Origin: Accumulibacter sp.
GTDB taxonomy: Bacteria > Pseudomonadota > Gammaproteobacteria > Burkholderiales > Rhodocyclaceae
Direction: 5' to 3'
Assembly: GCF_029255285.1 (NCBI RefSeq)
Contig: NZ_JAPUVI010000107.1
Location: forward strand, 24,768-88,767
DNA: 64,000 bases
Below the pieces are notes generated by a model that was not told the DNA's origin, searched no databases, and saw only the letters and a program-made list of their open reading frames with translations. Shown here in pieces: positions 8,454 to 16,641 of the stretch. Numbering within the stretch: the first letter of the stretch is position 1; every line of letters begins with the position of its first letter. The translations under genes were made by a program, and so were the position numbers.

Positions 8454-9015
8454 GGCGACCGCCGCCTTCTGGGCAACGATGGTAGCTCCAAGGCTTGATG
8501 TTCTGTCCCCGTTCCACGTGGCTGGCAAGTCCAACGTGACATCCTTCACCGAGAATCGCATTATTACCGATTATTACCCCAGCGCCAATCAGGCTGTAGG
8601 GGTGGATCGTGACGTCCTGATTGATATTGACGTGGCTGAGAATGCACGAGCCACGCCCGACAACGCTGCCGGCCAGGACCGAGGAGTTGGGCCCGATTAT
8701 TACGCCGGGTTCGACAGTGCAGTGGTTCGATAGAGTAACGCTTCTGTGAATCAAGGCTGGAAGTTCGAAGCCCCGGGACTTTTTTTCTTCGTAGAGTTTC
8801 TTTCGCCATTTCGGCTCGCCGATTGCTATCGCCAAACTTGCCGCCGGCTGGCGGTCGATCGCATCGAGCTTGCCGACAATCGGGTAACCGTAGACGTCGT
8901 TTATATCCGGATATCCGTCGTCGTAGACCCCGCCCACCACGAGGCCAGGCTGCGACTCAATGATGTCTATGATAAGTCGACCCAGCATACCGGCGCCCAG
9001 AATGTGGATTCTCAT
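8446..9015 (-). CDS. NeuD-like sugar O-/N-acyltransferase (left-handed beta-helix)
   Basis: 189 residues. The N-terminal 'HILGAGMLGRLI' is the PglD/NeuD-type nucleotide-sugar-binding Rossmann part. From about residue 85 come hexapeptide repeats ('NHCTVEPGVIIGPNSSVLAG', 'GRGSCILSHVNI', 'PYSLIGAGVIIG') that form a beta-helix and use acetyl-CoA. The final 15 residues are not hexapeptide-like, and the family is normally about 200-215 residues, so the C-terminus may be shifted out of frame. First gene of a five-gene coupled set (NeuD-like, PHP, ATP-grasp, GT2, DegT). Confidence 0.85.
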   Translation of the reverse strand: MRIHILGAGMLGRLIIDIIESQPGLVVGGVYDDGYPDINDVYGYPIVGKLDAIDRQPAASLAIAIGEPKWRKKLYEEKKSRGFELPALIHRSVTLSNHCTVEPGVIIGPNSSVLAGSVVGRGSCILSHVNINQDVTIHPYSLIGAGVIIGNNAILGEGCHVGLASHVERGQNIKPWSYHRCPEGGGRHA

Positions 9016-9336
9016 TTTGCGTTACCATTTCTTTCGGGGTCAGAGTAGCTTCGCGTGCCGTGCCGGGGAAGATCGAGTTTGCCGCTACCTCCTGGCCGCC
9101 GACGAAAAACCATCGTATGGTCGCCTGGGAGATTGCTCGCGGTTTCCCTGAAACAGCCGTTGAAGTTCGAACGGAACGGTGCTGAGCCGACAGTGTAGCG
9201 AAGTGGTGCATACCCGGCCAAGGGGTTGCCACGGCGGCGGTTTCCCGCGGAGTACGCTTGGTCGAACACCGATTGCCAAGCGTGATTGCTCGGCTTGCGA
9301 ATTGTTGGCCAGCGCTTGCCTCTTAGCTGAACCATT
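9016..9336. other. 321-bp intergenic region, no gene seen
   Basis: It lies between the Wzy-like gene and the NeuD-like gene, both on the minus strand. Small frames on both strands lack recognisable motifs. It is the only long break inside the glycan locus, so it probably carries the promoter of the five-gene module, but I see no convincing -35/-10 pair and no T-tailed hairpin. Confidence 0.5.
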
Positions 9337-10986
9337 CTAGCCGGCACGACGGACCACACCCCGGGAAGCTGCCCCGGCCCTCGTTCTTCTTAGCAGCAGA
9401 AAAGCAGCGAGCAGCCAAGCGTGCGTCACAAATCCATTGGTGAAACCCAAAGGCGTGTTGATAGTGCTACACAGCACACCAATGGTGACGAAAGGCCCAA
9501 CGATCAGCCAGTCTTGGCGGCGTTCCCGAACGACACGCTTATAGCAGAAACCCGCGAAGGCTCCCCACACAACGCACAGGAGCAAGGCGAAGTAGCCAAA
9601 GTCCACGTACAGGGAACCCCAGGCGGAAGGGAAAAAGCCGTAGGTGCCGAGTGTGAGCAACGAGTCGAATCCGTCCGACACTCCTTGCGGGTCAAGTCGC
9701 CGCATCACGGCCGACATGAGGTCCACGCCGTAGACTCCCAGTTGCAGCGGTCCGTCGTACGATGTAAACAGGTAATTGCACATGACGACACCTTGCACGA
9801 CATACCAACTAAAAATAAATACCAGGTACGCCAGCTCATCGCCAAGAAAGGAAAAAATCAGGTCGGAGGATGGGCCGCGAAAACCGACACCCCAGAGACT
9901 TTCGGCGACAGAAAACATTTCTGCCGCACCGCCGACAACTGCGGCACGGGTACTGAAGACGGCGACGAAGTAATAGAGCAGAGCCGCCAGAAAAGCCGGC
10001 CAAAGCAGCTTGACTACCCACCGGGTACTACTTGGCGACGACCCGCGGGGAAACGCTCCACCACGATACATCGTGGAGAGGACGATCGATCGGCGTGCTG
10101 GCGGTGACGCCAGAGGACGGACGGTCGGTAAATGGCGGGAGGGTAGAACGCCGTCAAGGATAGCCTGGATCCGGGCAAACCACCCTTGCTCGGCAAGCGC
10201 TACGCCCGTACGCCTCCGATCTTCGGATGAACTGCCTGCCGCCGTCGACGCTCCCTGAGCCTCCAGGCCAGCGAGAACTTCGGCCTCATCGGCGGTGGAG
10301 TTAGGCGAGGAGACGCTCGACGGACTCGCCACCGCCCGGCGGTTCGCAAGGGCTCGATCCGGCGTAACGCGATGATGGCGGGAAGACTGGGGATCAGCGA
10401 GCTTGGAGCGTTCCTGCCATGCCAGTCCCGCGACCAGGACCGCATAGAAAATCGGCATACGGCCGCCCATGCTGGCGGTGGCCAACACGACAGGCAGGAA
10501 TCCGAAAAGTCCGACTCGCCAGAGAGCTATCCGTTCAGAGTACACAATATGGGTTGCCATGAACACGTAGCTCGCGGGATAGAGCAGGAACGCGATCTGA
10601 AACCAGGCCGAACTGAGGGATGATTCTCCCTTGAGCAGGGCATCAGCGCTTTCGGACCGCAGGTCGGAGGCTGCCGCCAGGTCGAAGGGATTCTTGTCTT
10701 GTAGATCCATCAAGAGAAAAAGCGTGGCGGCGGCCGCTGCCCACATGAGACATCGTTCGGCCCGACAGGCGTCGATGCGACTATTCGGCACGCCACTACC
10801 CGCTGTTCCAGTTCGGGAGGCGGGCACCAGGGCAGTGCCCAGCAAGTAAGCCCCCATGAAGGAGCCTAGGACCAAGAATCCGTGCTCGGTGAGTGGCCGA
10901 TCGAGCAGTTCGAACGGCAGAATGAAGAAGGCGGCCGCGCAGAGCCCCCAAACAGCGACCATGGTCAGCGCCGGGTGCCGCTTCAT
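9337..10986 (-). CDS. wzy: Wzy-like oligosaccharide repeat-unit polymerase
   Basis: 549 residues with about 10-12 hydrophobic helices and little sequence conservation, as usual for Wzy. The late segment 'GTYGFFPSAWGSLYVDFGY' followed by hydrophobic helices is typical of the O-antigen/EPS polymerase family. It would join lipid-linked repeat units in the periplasm. Residues 191-324 form a long non-membrane insert rich in Ser, Ala, Arg and Pro, unusual for this family. A flippase and capsule transferase lie just upstream in the same strand, which supports a Wzx/Wzy-type pathway. An O-antigen ligase role cannot be excluded. Confidence 0.75.
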   Translation of the reverse strand: MKRHPALTMVAVWGLCAAAFFILPFELLDRPLTEHGFLVLGSFMGAYLLGTALVPASRTGTAGSGVPNSRIDACRAERCLMWAAAAATLFLLMDLQDKNPFDLAAASDLRSESADALLKGESSLSSAWFQIAFLLYPASYVFMATHIVYSERIALWRVGLFGFLPVVLATASMGGRMPIFYAVLVAGLAWQERSKLADPQSSRHHRVTPDRALANRRAVASPSSVSSPNSTADEAEVLAGLEAQGASTAAGSSSEDRRRTGVALAEQGWFARIQAILDGVLPSRHLPTVRPLASPPARRSIVLSTMYRGGAFPRGSSPSSTRWVVKLLWPAFLAALLYYFVAVFSTRAAVVGGAAEMFSVAESLWGVGFRGPSSDLIFSFLGDELAYLVFIFSWYVVQGVVMCNYLFTSYDGPLQLGVYGVDLMSAVMRRLDPQGVSDGFDSLLTLGTYGFFPSAWGSLYVDFGYFALLLCVVWGAFAGFCYKRVVRERRQDWLIVGPFVTIGVLCSTINTPLGFTNGFVTHAWLLAAFLLLRRTRAGAASRGVVRRAG

Positions 10987-11060
10987 GGTCTACCGGGCGA
11001 CGAGAGAATCGATCTCATGCGGAAGGTACGAAGAAATAGCCGAGCGCCGCACCCCGGGCC

Positions 11061-12455
11061 CTAGCGAACTCCATATTCAATCACCTTGCGCAGTTGATTC
11101 CCCAGGTTTTTTGCCAGGATCGCCACTGAGGCTGGGGGCGTCGCGCGACGAAAGCCACGAAACGAAAAATAATCTCCTTCGAAACTGCCTTCGAGCAGAC
11201 TCCCCAGGATGTGGCGCTGGCGCTGTGGCAGCTCCAGCGCGCCTTGCCAGCGCTGCGCGCGCTCCGGCAGTGAGTCGATCTCGCTCGGCTCGGCAAACGG
11301 CAGGAAGTCGCCTTCCGTCACGTAGTAAGTCGGACTGACGATCGAGGTCAGACCCAACAAAGCAGACTGCAGTCCCAGCGTACCGGTCAATGTGAAATTC
11401 GTGTCCACCAGGCTAACAGCCTCATTGCCGCTCACTTCATAGGGCAGAAACACCACGTTGGGGAGGCGCTTGAGCCGATCAATGAGTTCGTGCTGGCGAA
11501 AACCGAATTGCGAGGGGTGATCCTTGACCAGAACGAGATATCCCTGCTCGGAAAAAGCGGTGGCCGCTCGAACGAGCAGATTTTCGTAATCGATGAGCTC
11601 GATATTGGCCAGCCAGTAATCGATCGACGCCTCGGGAAAAAGCTGCAGACCGAAAAAAACACGTTTGGCTTTTGGAAATCTCTGCAGGGAGTCACGCCAG
11701 TCCCAGTCGATGAGGTCGAGCGTGCGCAGATCGCGCAGCCTTGGTTTGTGGCCGAGGAAGGACTGCGCGTCCAGGTAGTGAAGGCTGCGTGGATCGCGTT
11801 TGACCCAGGATATCAGTTTGAAACCCCAGCCGCGCAGGCGAAAATAGCAGAAAATCTTCAGCCAGCGACGCCGGGTGTAACGCTTGGATACCTGCACATA
11901 GGATGGCGTAAAGCTCGGGTTGGCGATGACGCGGACTTGTTCGTCCAGTTGCTCGTCGGCCGGTAGGGGTGAGGTCTTGATCAGTTGGCCGCGGTACATC
12001 AGCATGCACTTGCCAGACACCAGGCTGGCGGTCAACTCGACATACGGAATGCCTCTTCCCCTGGCTAAACGCTCCAGGACATCGGAGACGTAGCGGTCGA
12101 TCGGAAAGCTCAACACCACACTCGGTCGTGTCTCGTCCAGAACCCTGTTGAAAGCGGCTTCCATCGCCGCGACCATACACCGTGCCTGCTTGGCGGGCAG
12201 CCAACGCAAGAGCCGGCAACGGGCAATGATGTCGGTGAGCTGCGCGGTCGTAAGCGTCCGGAGCCGGACATCGGCCAATTTGTACTGCCGTGCATACTCG
12301 GCGTTGAAATCGTCCACGACATCGCGGTCGGCCGCGCCGCGCACGTCGGATACGACCACATACCTGTCAAAGCCCAAGTTGGCGCCGACATGCTGCCACC
12401 AGGCATCTGTTCTGTTGATGGCGTAGATCAGTGCGGTATCTTCTGCGTTCACCAT
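11061..12455 (-). CDS. Capsule-type polysaccharide transferase/assembly protein
   Basis: 464 residues, mostly soluble. The C-terminal half has the layout of retaining Kdo/capsule transferases: 'LVLVKDHPSQFGF' (a helix-His motif after a strand), 'VVFLPYEVSGNEAV' and 'NFTLTGTLGLQSALLG', where a conserved Gly/Ser loop would bind the nucleotide sugar. Similar blocks occur in KpsS/LipB-like capsule_synth proteins. The start overlaps the flippase stop by 7 bp (ATGGTGA). It could transfer a nonulosonate-type sugar from CMP, which would fit the cytidylyltransferase in the locus; that link is inference. Confidence 0.65.
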   Translation of the reverse strand: MVNAEDTALIYAINRTDAWWQHVGANLGFDRYVVVSDVRGAADRDVVDDFNAEYARQYKLADVRLRTLTTAQLTDIIARCRLLRWLPAKQARCMVAAMEAAFNRVLDETRPSVVLSFPIDRYVSDVLERLARGRGIPYVELTASLVSGKCMLMYRGQLIKTSPLPADEQLDEQVRVIANPSFTPSYVQVSKRYTRRRWLKIFCYFRLRGWGFKLISWVKRDPRSLHYLDAQSFLGHKPRLRDLRTLDLIDWDWRDSLQRFPKAKRVFFGLQLFPEASIDYWLANIELIDYENLLVRAATAFSEQGYLVLVKDHPSQFGFRQHELIDRLKRLPNVVFLPYEVSGNEAVSLVDTNFTLTGTLGLQSALLGLTSIVSPTYYVTEGDFLPFAEPSEIDSLPERAQRWQGALELPQRQRHILGSLLEGSFEGDYFSFRGFRRATPPASVAILAKNLGNQLRKVIEYGVR

Positions 12456-13729
12456 GTTCGATTCTGGAGTTCACGGAATCGCTGCACCACGGAGAGGCGA
12501 TTCATCACGAGATAAAGGAGCGGCGTGGCCAGTGCGCCGAGAAAAGCGCCCGCCATTTGAAACTGCGAAGCCAAGATCCATAGGCCGCTGGAGCCAACCA
12601 GCACGGCGCAGAGCTGATTGCGAAACAGCGTCCGGTCGCCGCCGACGGAGAGCAGCAGCAAGCCTGCGTAGTCTGCGCCAGTACGCATGAGAACCGCCAA
12701 CATCAACAAGCCGAGAAAGCTGGCCTCGACGCCAAAGCGCTGCGCTGGACGACCCATGAGGTGATTGACCAGGGCGACAATTGCCACCAGGGCGACCAAA
12801 GCACCGCCAAAGCGCCGGTATTCTGCCCAGACCGTGCGCCAACTGCGACCCAACTGCCCGGTGCGGGAAAGCTTATAGATATCGGGAGCCAGGCGATTGA
12901 AGGAAACAATGTTGAACAACTGCAGCGCCAGCGCGGCCAAGGCAATGTTGCGAAAGTAGATACCGATTTCCTGGGCCGAGAGCGTTCCGCCGACTACCAG
13001 ACGGTCGGCCTGCAGGGCCGCGACAGCAACAATGCCAACCATGAAGTGCAGGCCGGAGGCACGGTATTGCTGGCTAGGCGATTGCGCCGGCAACCCGTCC
13101 TGGGCGGACGCTAGGGACTGGCGAGTCCATGCCATCCACAGCGAGGCGGCAATCACAACGTAGGCCATCGCCGCGATCGCCCACGCACTCAATACCCACG
13201 AGGCATCGAGCGCCTGCGGGCTCCACCAGGCCATCGCCAGAACGGAAAGCAGCTGGGCGACGTTCTTGGCGGTCGCGGCGAGCAGCAAAGGAAACGCCCG
13301 GCCGTCGAGGAGTACGGCGTGATAGGCCAGGTTGGAGAGATGCTCGCCGATGATGACGACGACCGCAGTCGCCACTTGCTGGGCACGCCACCCCCCCCAC
13401 ACGCACAGCACTACAACCACTACCGGCAATACGACAGCGTAGTGGACAGCGAAGAACTTGAGCGTGTCGCTCAACCGGCAACGTATGGCGAATGGTGATC
13501 GACCGGCCACTTGTCGTTGCAGGTCGATGTATCGCTCATACCCCAGAACGAAGGCAAGCAGGCTGATGATCGTCGCCGCCAGTCCAAAACGGCCCGCCTC
13601 TTCCAGCGGTAGCGCGTAAGTGCACAGCAGGACGAAGACACCACGACTGAACGTCTCGATCAGTTTGGTAGCTACCAGATAACGTTGCCTGATCAACTGC
13701 CCTAGCTCACCAACAGGTCCAGCCGCCAT
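12449..13729 (-). CDS. Wzx-like polysaccharide flippase (MOP superfamily)
   Basis: 426 residues with about 12 hydrophobic helices. An N-terminal 'RGVFVLLCTYALPLEEAGRFG' region and 'GIVAVAALQADRLVVGG' (an Asp-Arg after a helix) are typical of Wzx/MATE-like exporters of lipid-linked oligosaccharides. It would flip the undecaprenyl-linked repeat unit to the periplasm. The start overlaps the SDR stop by 23 bp. Together with the Wzy-like gene it defines a Wzx/Wzy-dependent route. Confidence 0.78.
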   Translation of the reverse strand: MAAGPVGELGQLIRQRYLVATKLIETFSRGVFVLLCTYALPLEEAGRFGLAATIISLLAFVLGYERYIDLQRQVAGRSPFAIRCRLSDTLKFFAVHYAVVLPVVVVVLCVWGGWRAQQVATAVVVIIGEHLSNLAYHAVLLDGRAFPLLLAATAKNVAQLLSVLAMAWWSPQALDASWVLSAWAIAAMAYVVIAASLWMAWTRQSLASAQDGLPAQSPSQQYRASGLHFMVGIVAVAALQADRLVVGGTLSAQEIGIYFRNIALAALALQLFNIVSFNRLAPDIYKLSRTGQLGRSWRTVWAEYRRFGGALVALVAIVALVNHLMGRPAQRFGVEASFLGLLMLAVLMRTGADYAGLLLLSVGGDRTLFRNQLCAVLVGSSGLWILASQFQMAGAFLGALATPLLYLVMNRLSVVQRFRELQNRTW

Positions 13730-14513
13730 CCACCGCCAGGACTTGCCCGGTTACGTAGCTCGAGGCTTCCGAGGCCAGGTACAGCAAGGCGGGAACCATC
13801 TCCTCGGCACGCGCCATACGTCCCATCGGAACACGATTTGAATAGTGATCCGAGAAAACCGAGTTCTGGCCGCTGGAAACACCGCCCGGAACCAGGCAGT
13901 TGACGCGAATTCCCGTTTTCGCCCAATGCGTAGCCAACCACTTGGTCAACCCAATCACTGCCGCTTTGGATGCCGCATAAACCGCCGGGGTATTGATCGG
14001 CCCGCCCAGATAGTCGGAACCCTCATAAATCCGCTCGTCAGGTCCGACCAAGCCGTAGATCGAAGCCGTCTGGATGATGGTGCCGCCGGAGCCCTGGCGA
14101 ATCATCTCCCGACCGACCGCTTGCGCCATGAGGAACATGCCATCGATATTGACCGACATGACGTCGCGCCAAACTTCGAGTGGATACTCCTCGAACGGCG
14201 TAAAGAACTTGCGCGGATCGGCCGTTTTGGTCGCGGCGTTGTTGTGCAGTATGTCGATGCATCCGAAGCGCAAGCGCACCGCCTCGACGCAGGCGCGAAC
14301 CGATACGGCGTCGGCAACGTCGCAGGCGAATCCCGCGGCCTCGGGGCCGATCGCCGCCGCGACCTCGCAGGCGGCCTGTTCCTGCACGTCCACAATGGCT
14401 ACCTTGGCGCCCGCGCTGGCCAATCCCTGGGCAAACCCTTGCCCGAGAATACCCGCGCCACCGGTGATCAGTGCGGTCTTGCCGTCGAGGCGGAAACGCT
14501 GAAGAGGAGTCAT
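13707..14513 (-). CDS. SDR-family oxidoreductase (PtmA-like position)
   Basis: 268 residues from the ATG at 14513, preceded by GAGGAG. Classical SDR motifs: 'TGGAGILGQG' for NAD(P) binding, 'LHNNAA' (NNAG-type), a catalytic Ser in 'IIQTASIYG' and YAASK as the Tyr-Lys pair. The closing 'VTGQVLAVDGGW' is also typical. The enzyme should oxidise or reduce a sugar or hydroxy-acid hydroxyl. In flagellin-glycosylation loci a similar SDR (PtmA) sits beside a CMP-nonulosonate synthetase, as here within 6 kb. Substrate unproven. Confidence 0.85.
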   Translation of the reverse strand: MTPLQRFRLDGKTALITGGAGILGQGFAQGLASAGAKVAIVDVQEQAACEVAAAIGPEAAGFACDVADAVSVRACVEAVRLRFGCIDILHNNAATKTADPRKFFTPFEEYPLEVWRDVMSVNIDGMFLMAQAVGREMIRQGSGGTIIQTASIYGLVGPDERIYEGSDYLGGPINTPAVYAASKAAVIGLTKWLATHWAKTGIRVNCLVPGGVSSGQNSVFSDHYSNRVPMGRMARAEEMVPALLYLASEASSYVTGQVLAVDGGWTCW

Positions 14514-14526
14514 GCTCACCGCCGGG

Positions 14527-15918
14527 CTAGTTGTATGAACGGAACACCGGCTTGATCGCCGGACCCTCAAGAAAGTCTTCGACGCGGCCGTCGAGAGCCT
14601 GTCGCAGAACAGCCAAGGCCTTGTCGGCCGCCTCCAGGGTCAGCTGCAGTTCGCTTTCGCCGTGCGACTGGGAGACGGCCACCCACGGCATCAGCACGCC
14701 ATGACGGACCATCTCCTGCGCGTATAGCGTGCGCAAGGCCATGCTCGGTTTACCCTCGTGGTCCAAGGTCAGGTAGTTCAGCGAAATGGCTGGCCCATCC
14801 ATTACGAAGTGCTTTTCCAGGCCATGGCGAACCGAAACTTCCGTCAGCCCGTCCCGCAGACGCTTGCCGTACGCCCAAAGTTGCTCCGCAACGGACTCTT
14901 CCTTGTAGATGCGAACCGTTTCGATGAAAGCGCCCAAACCCGGCATCTCGGCACCATGCGTAGTCGACAGCAGAAAAGTCCGTTCCATCCCCGGTTGATC
15001 GATCGAACCCACCTGCATGACGTCACGGCGCCCGCCCACGGCAGCTACCGAATAGCCATTGGCCATGCCCTTGCCGAAAGTGCACAAGTCTGGCGTAACG
15101 CCGAAGAAGGTCTGTGCGCCCGCTATATGCCAGCGAAAACCGGTGATCATCTCGTCCAGAATGAAAAGCGCTCCATCCCTTTGGCAAAGATCCTGTACGC
15201 GATGCAGAAAGTTGCCGCTGGCGTTCGGACAGGAATTGCATGCCGACTCCGGCCATCGCCGGACCTGATCGCAAGCGCCGGGACAGGGAATCAGCGTCGT
15301 CGCCGGCTCCATCATGACCGCCGCGATTTGACCGGGATGGGCGTCGAACAAGGCCGACAGGCTCGCATAGTCACCGTAGTCGAAGACCAGGGTGTTGCTT
15401 ACGTGCTCACCCGGAATCCCACGTTTCAAAGCCGTCGTGCCGATGAACCAGTCGTCAAACGAAAAGAACGGCTGCTGGCGCGGAACGCATACGTAGCGGC
15501 GTCCGGTATAGGCACGCGCGATCTTTACCGCGGCCGTGGTCACGTTGGACCCGTTCTTGGCGAATTTCACCATGTCGACCGATGGAATCAGATCAATCAA
15601 GGTTTCAGCCGCCAACAACTCGACGAGTGTGGCACGTGTGAGGTTCACCCCGTTACCCATCTGCGCCGCCGCCGCCGCATTGACCCGTTCGTCGCCGTAG
15701 CCCAGGGTGACGGCGCGTAACGCCATGCCGTAGTCGAGAAAACGCTGGCCGTCGATGGACCACACGTACGCGCCCTTGCCACGCATCAACAAGGGCGGCG
15801 CATTGGCGGGAAACTGGTCATCGCCCCGAGAGTACGTGTGTGCTCCTCCGGGGATGGCCTGATGGAGGCGCCGCCGCCACTCCTCAGGAGTCAGAGAGGT
15901 ATCGATCAAGTCCGCCAT
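14527..15918 (-). CDS. Class-III aminotransferase, glutamate-1-semialdehyde aminomutase-like
   Basis: 463 residues. PLP enzyme motifs: 'FAKNGSNVTTAAVKIARAYTGR', 'LFILDEMITGFR' with the PLP aspartate, and 'TFGKGMANGYSVAAVGG' with the Schiff-base lysine. A cysteine cluster (CPGACDQ ... CNSCPN) in the middle is unusual for HemL and may bind metal. It is not the tetrapyrrole HemL by context; relatives occur in nonulosonate and aminosugar clusters. It follows the beta-helix acyltransferase with a 13-bp overlap and precedes the SDR by 13 bp. Likely adds or moves an amino group on a glycan precursor. Confidence 0.8.
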   Translation of the reverse strand: MADLIDTSLTPEEWRRRLHQAIPGGAHTYSRGDDQFPANAPPLLMRGKGAYVWSIDGQRFLDYGMALRAVTLGYGDERVNAAAAAQMGNGVNLTRATLVELLAAETLIDLIPSVDMVKFAKNGSNVTTAAVKIARAYTGRRYVCVPRQQPFFSFDDWFIGTTALKRGIPGEHVSNTLVFDYGDYASLSALFDAHPGQIAAVMMEPATTLIPCPGACDQVRRWPESACNSCPNASGNFLHRVQDLCQRDGALFILDEMITGFRWHIAGAQTFFGVTPDLCTFGKGMANGYSVAAVGGRRDVMQVGSIDQPGMERTFLLSTTHGAEMPGLGAFIETVRIYKEESVAEQLWAYGKRLRDGLTEVSVRHGLEKHFVMDGPAISLNYLTLDHEGKPSMALRTLYAQEMVRHGVLMPWVAVSQSHGESELQLTLEAADKALAVLRQALDGRVEDFLEGPAIKPVFRSYN

Positions 15919-16568
15919 ATGTTCTCCGTCGAGGTTCGTCTGCGCGTCCAGTTTTCACGCGGATTGCCAAAATACGTTGTGTTCGCATCGATATCGCGGT
16001 CCAAAACCAGCGACTCAGCCGCGATGGTCACGTTGGCGCCAATCACACACTTGCCCAGCACCGCGCTGCCGGGCCGCAGCGTAACATGGGGCCCCAGGCG
16101 AGGATAAACATCGTGATTGCTGCCAATACCGCAACGCTGATAAGCAATAAAATACTCACCGTATTCGCCACGCCCCAACACTGTACCCAATGGGTGGACC
16201 AGCAGAAATACGGCAGGAAGCGTGACTTCGTAAAAAATGTCGCAACCGTGCAACGATTTGTTAAGCAAAAAAACCTTCTTCGCCCAGGATTCCGGGGCGG
16301 CATCCAAATACAGCTGGTGGCTGAGGAAATAGAGCCACATTGCATATTGATCGCCATGCAGATGGTCGAACACGACGTCCCGACCATCGAAAAAATAGCG
16401 ATTGTTGACCCGGGAAAAACAGTGCTCAAGACGCGCGAAGGCGATCTGTCCCGACGCCTGCATGGCGTTCTTGCACACTGGCTCGGCGTCTGGCCAGATC
16501 GCGTTGACCTGATGAGCGGTCAACGCGCACAACGCCTCGAGCGAGAGAGTAGAGCGAACCGAAGACAT
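15906..16568 (-). CDS. Serine-acetyltransferase-like beta-helix acyltransferase
   Basis: 220 residues. The helical N-terminal half is followed by a region with 'HPLGTVLGRGEYGEYF', 'GCGIGS'-type and 'LGPHVTLRPGSAVLGKCVIG' hexapeptide turns. It closes with 'NTTYFGNP' before a charged tail. The arrangement resembles CysE-like or WbbJ-like transferases that use acetyl-CoA. In this locus a sugar hydroxyl or amine is the probable acceptor. Exact substrate unknown. Confidence 0.75.
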   Translation of the reverse strand: MSSVRSTLSLEALCALTAHQVNAIWPDAEPVCKNAMQASGQIAFARLEHCFSRVNNRYFFDGRDVVFDHLHGDQYAMWLYFLSHQLYLDAAPESWAKKVFLLNKSLHGCDIFYEVTLPAVFLLVHPLGTVLGRGEYGEYFIAYQRCGIGSNHDVYPRLGPHVTLRPGSAVLGKCVIGANVTIAAESLVLDRDIDANTTYFGNPRENWTRRRTSTENIWRT

Positions 16569-16641
16569 AATGAGAGTCGGAAACCGGCAGTATTTTCATG
16601 GACAGCATGCTTTTCGGTCAGACCGCTGGCGGTCAACGTAT

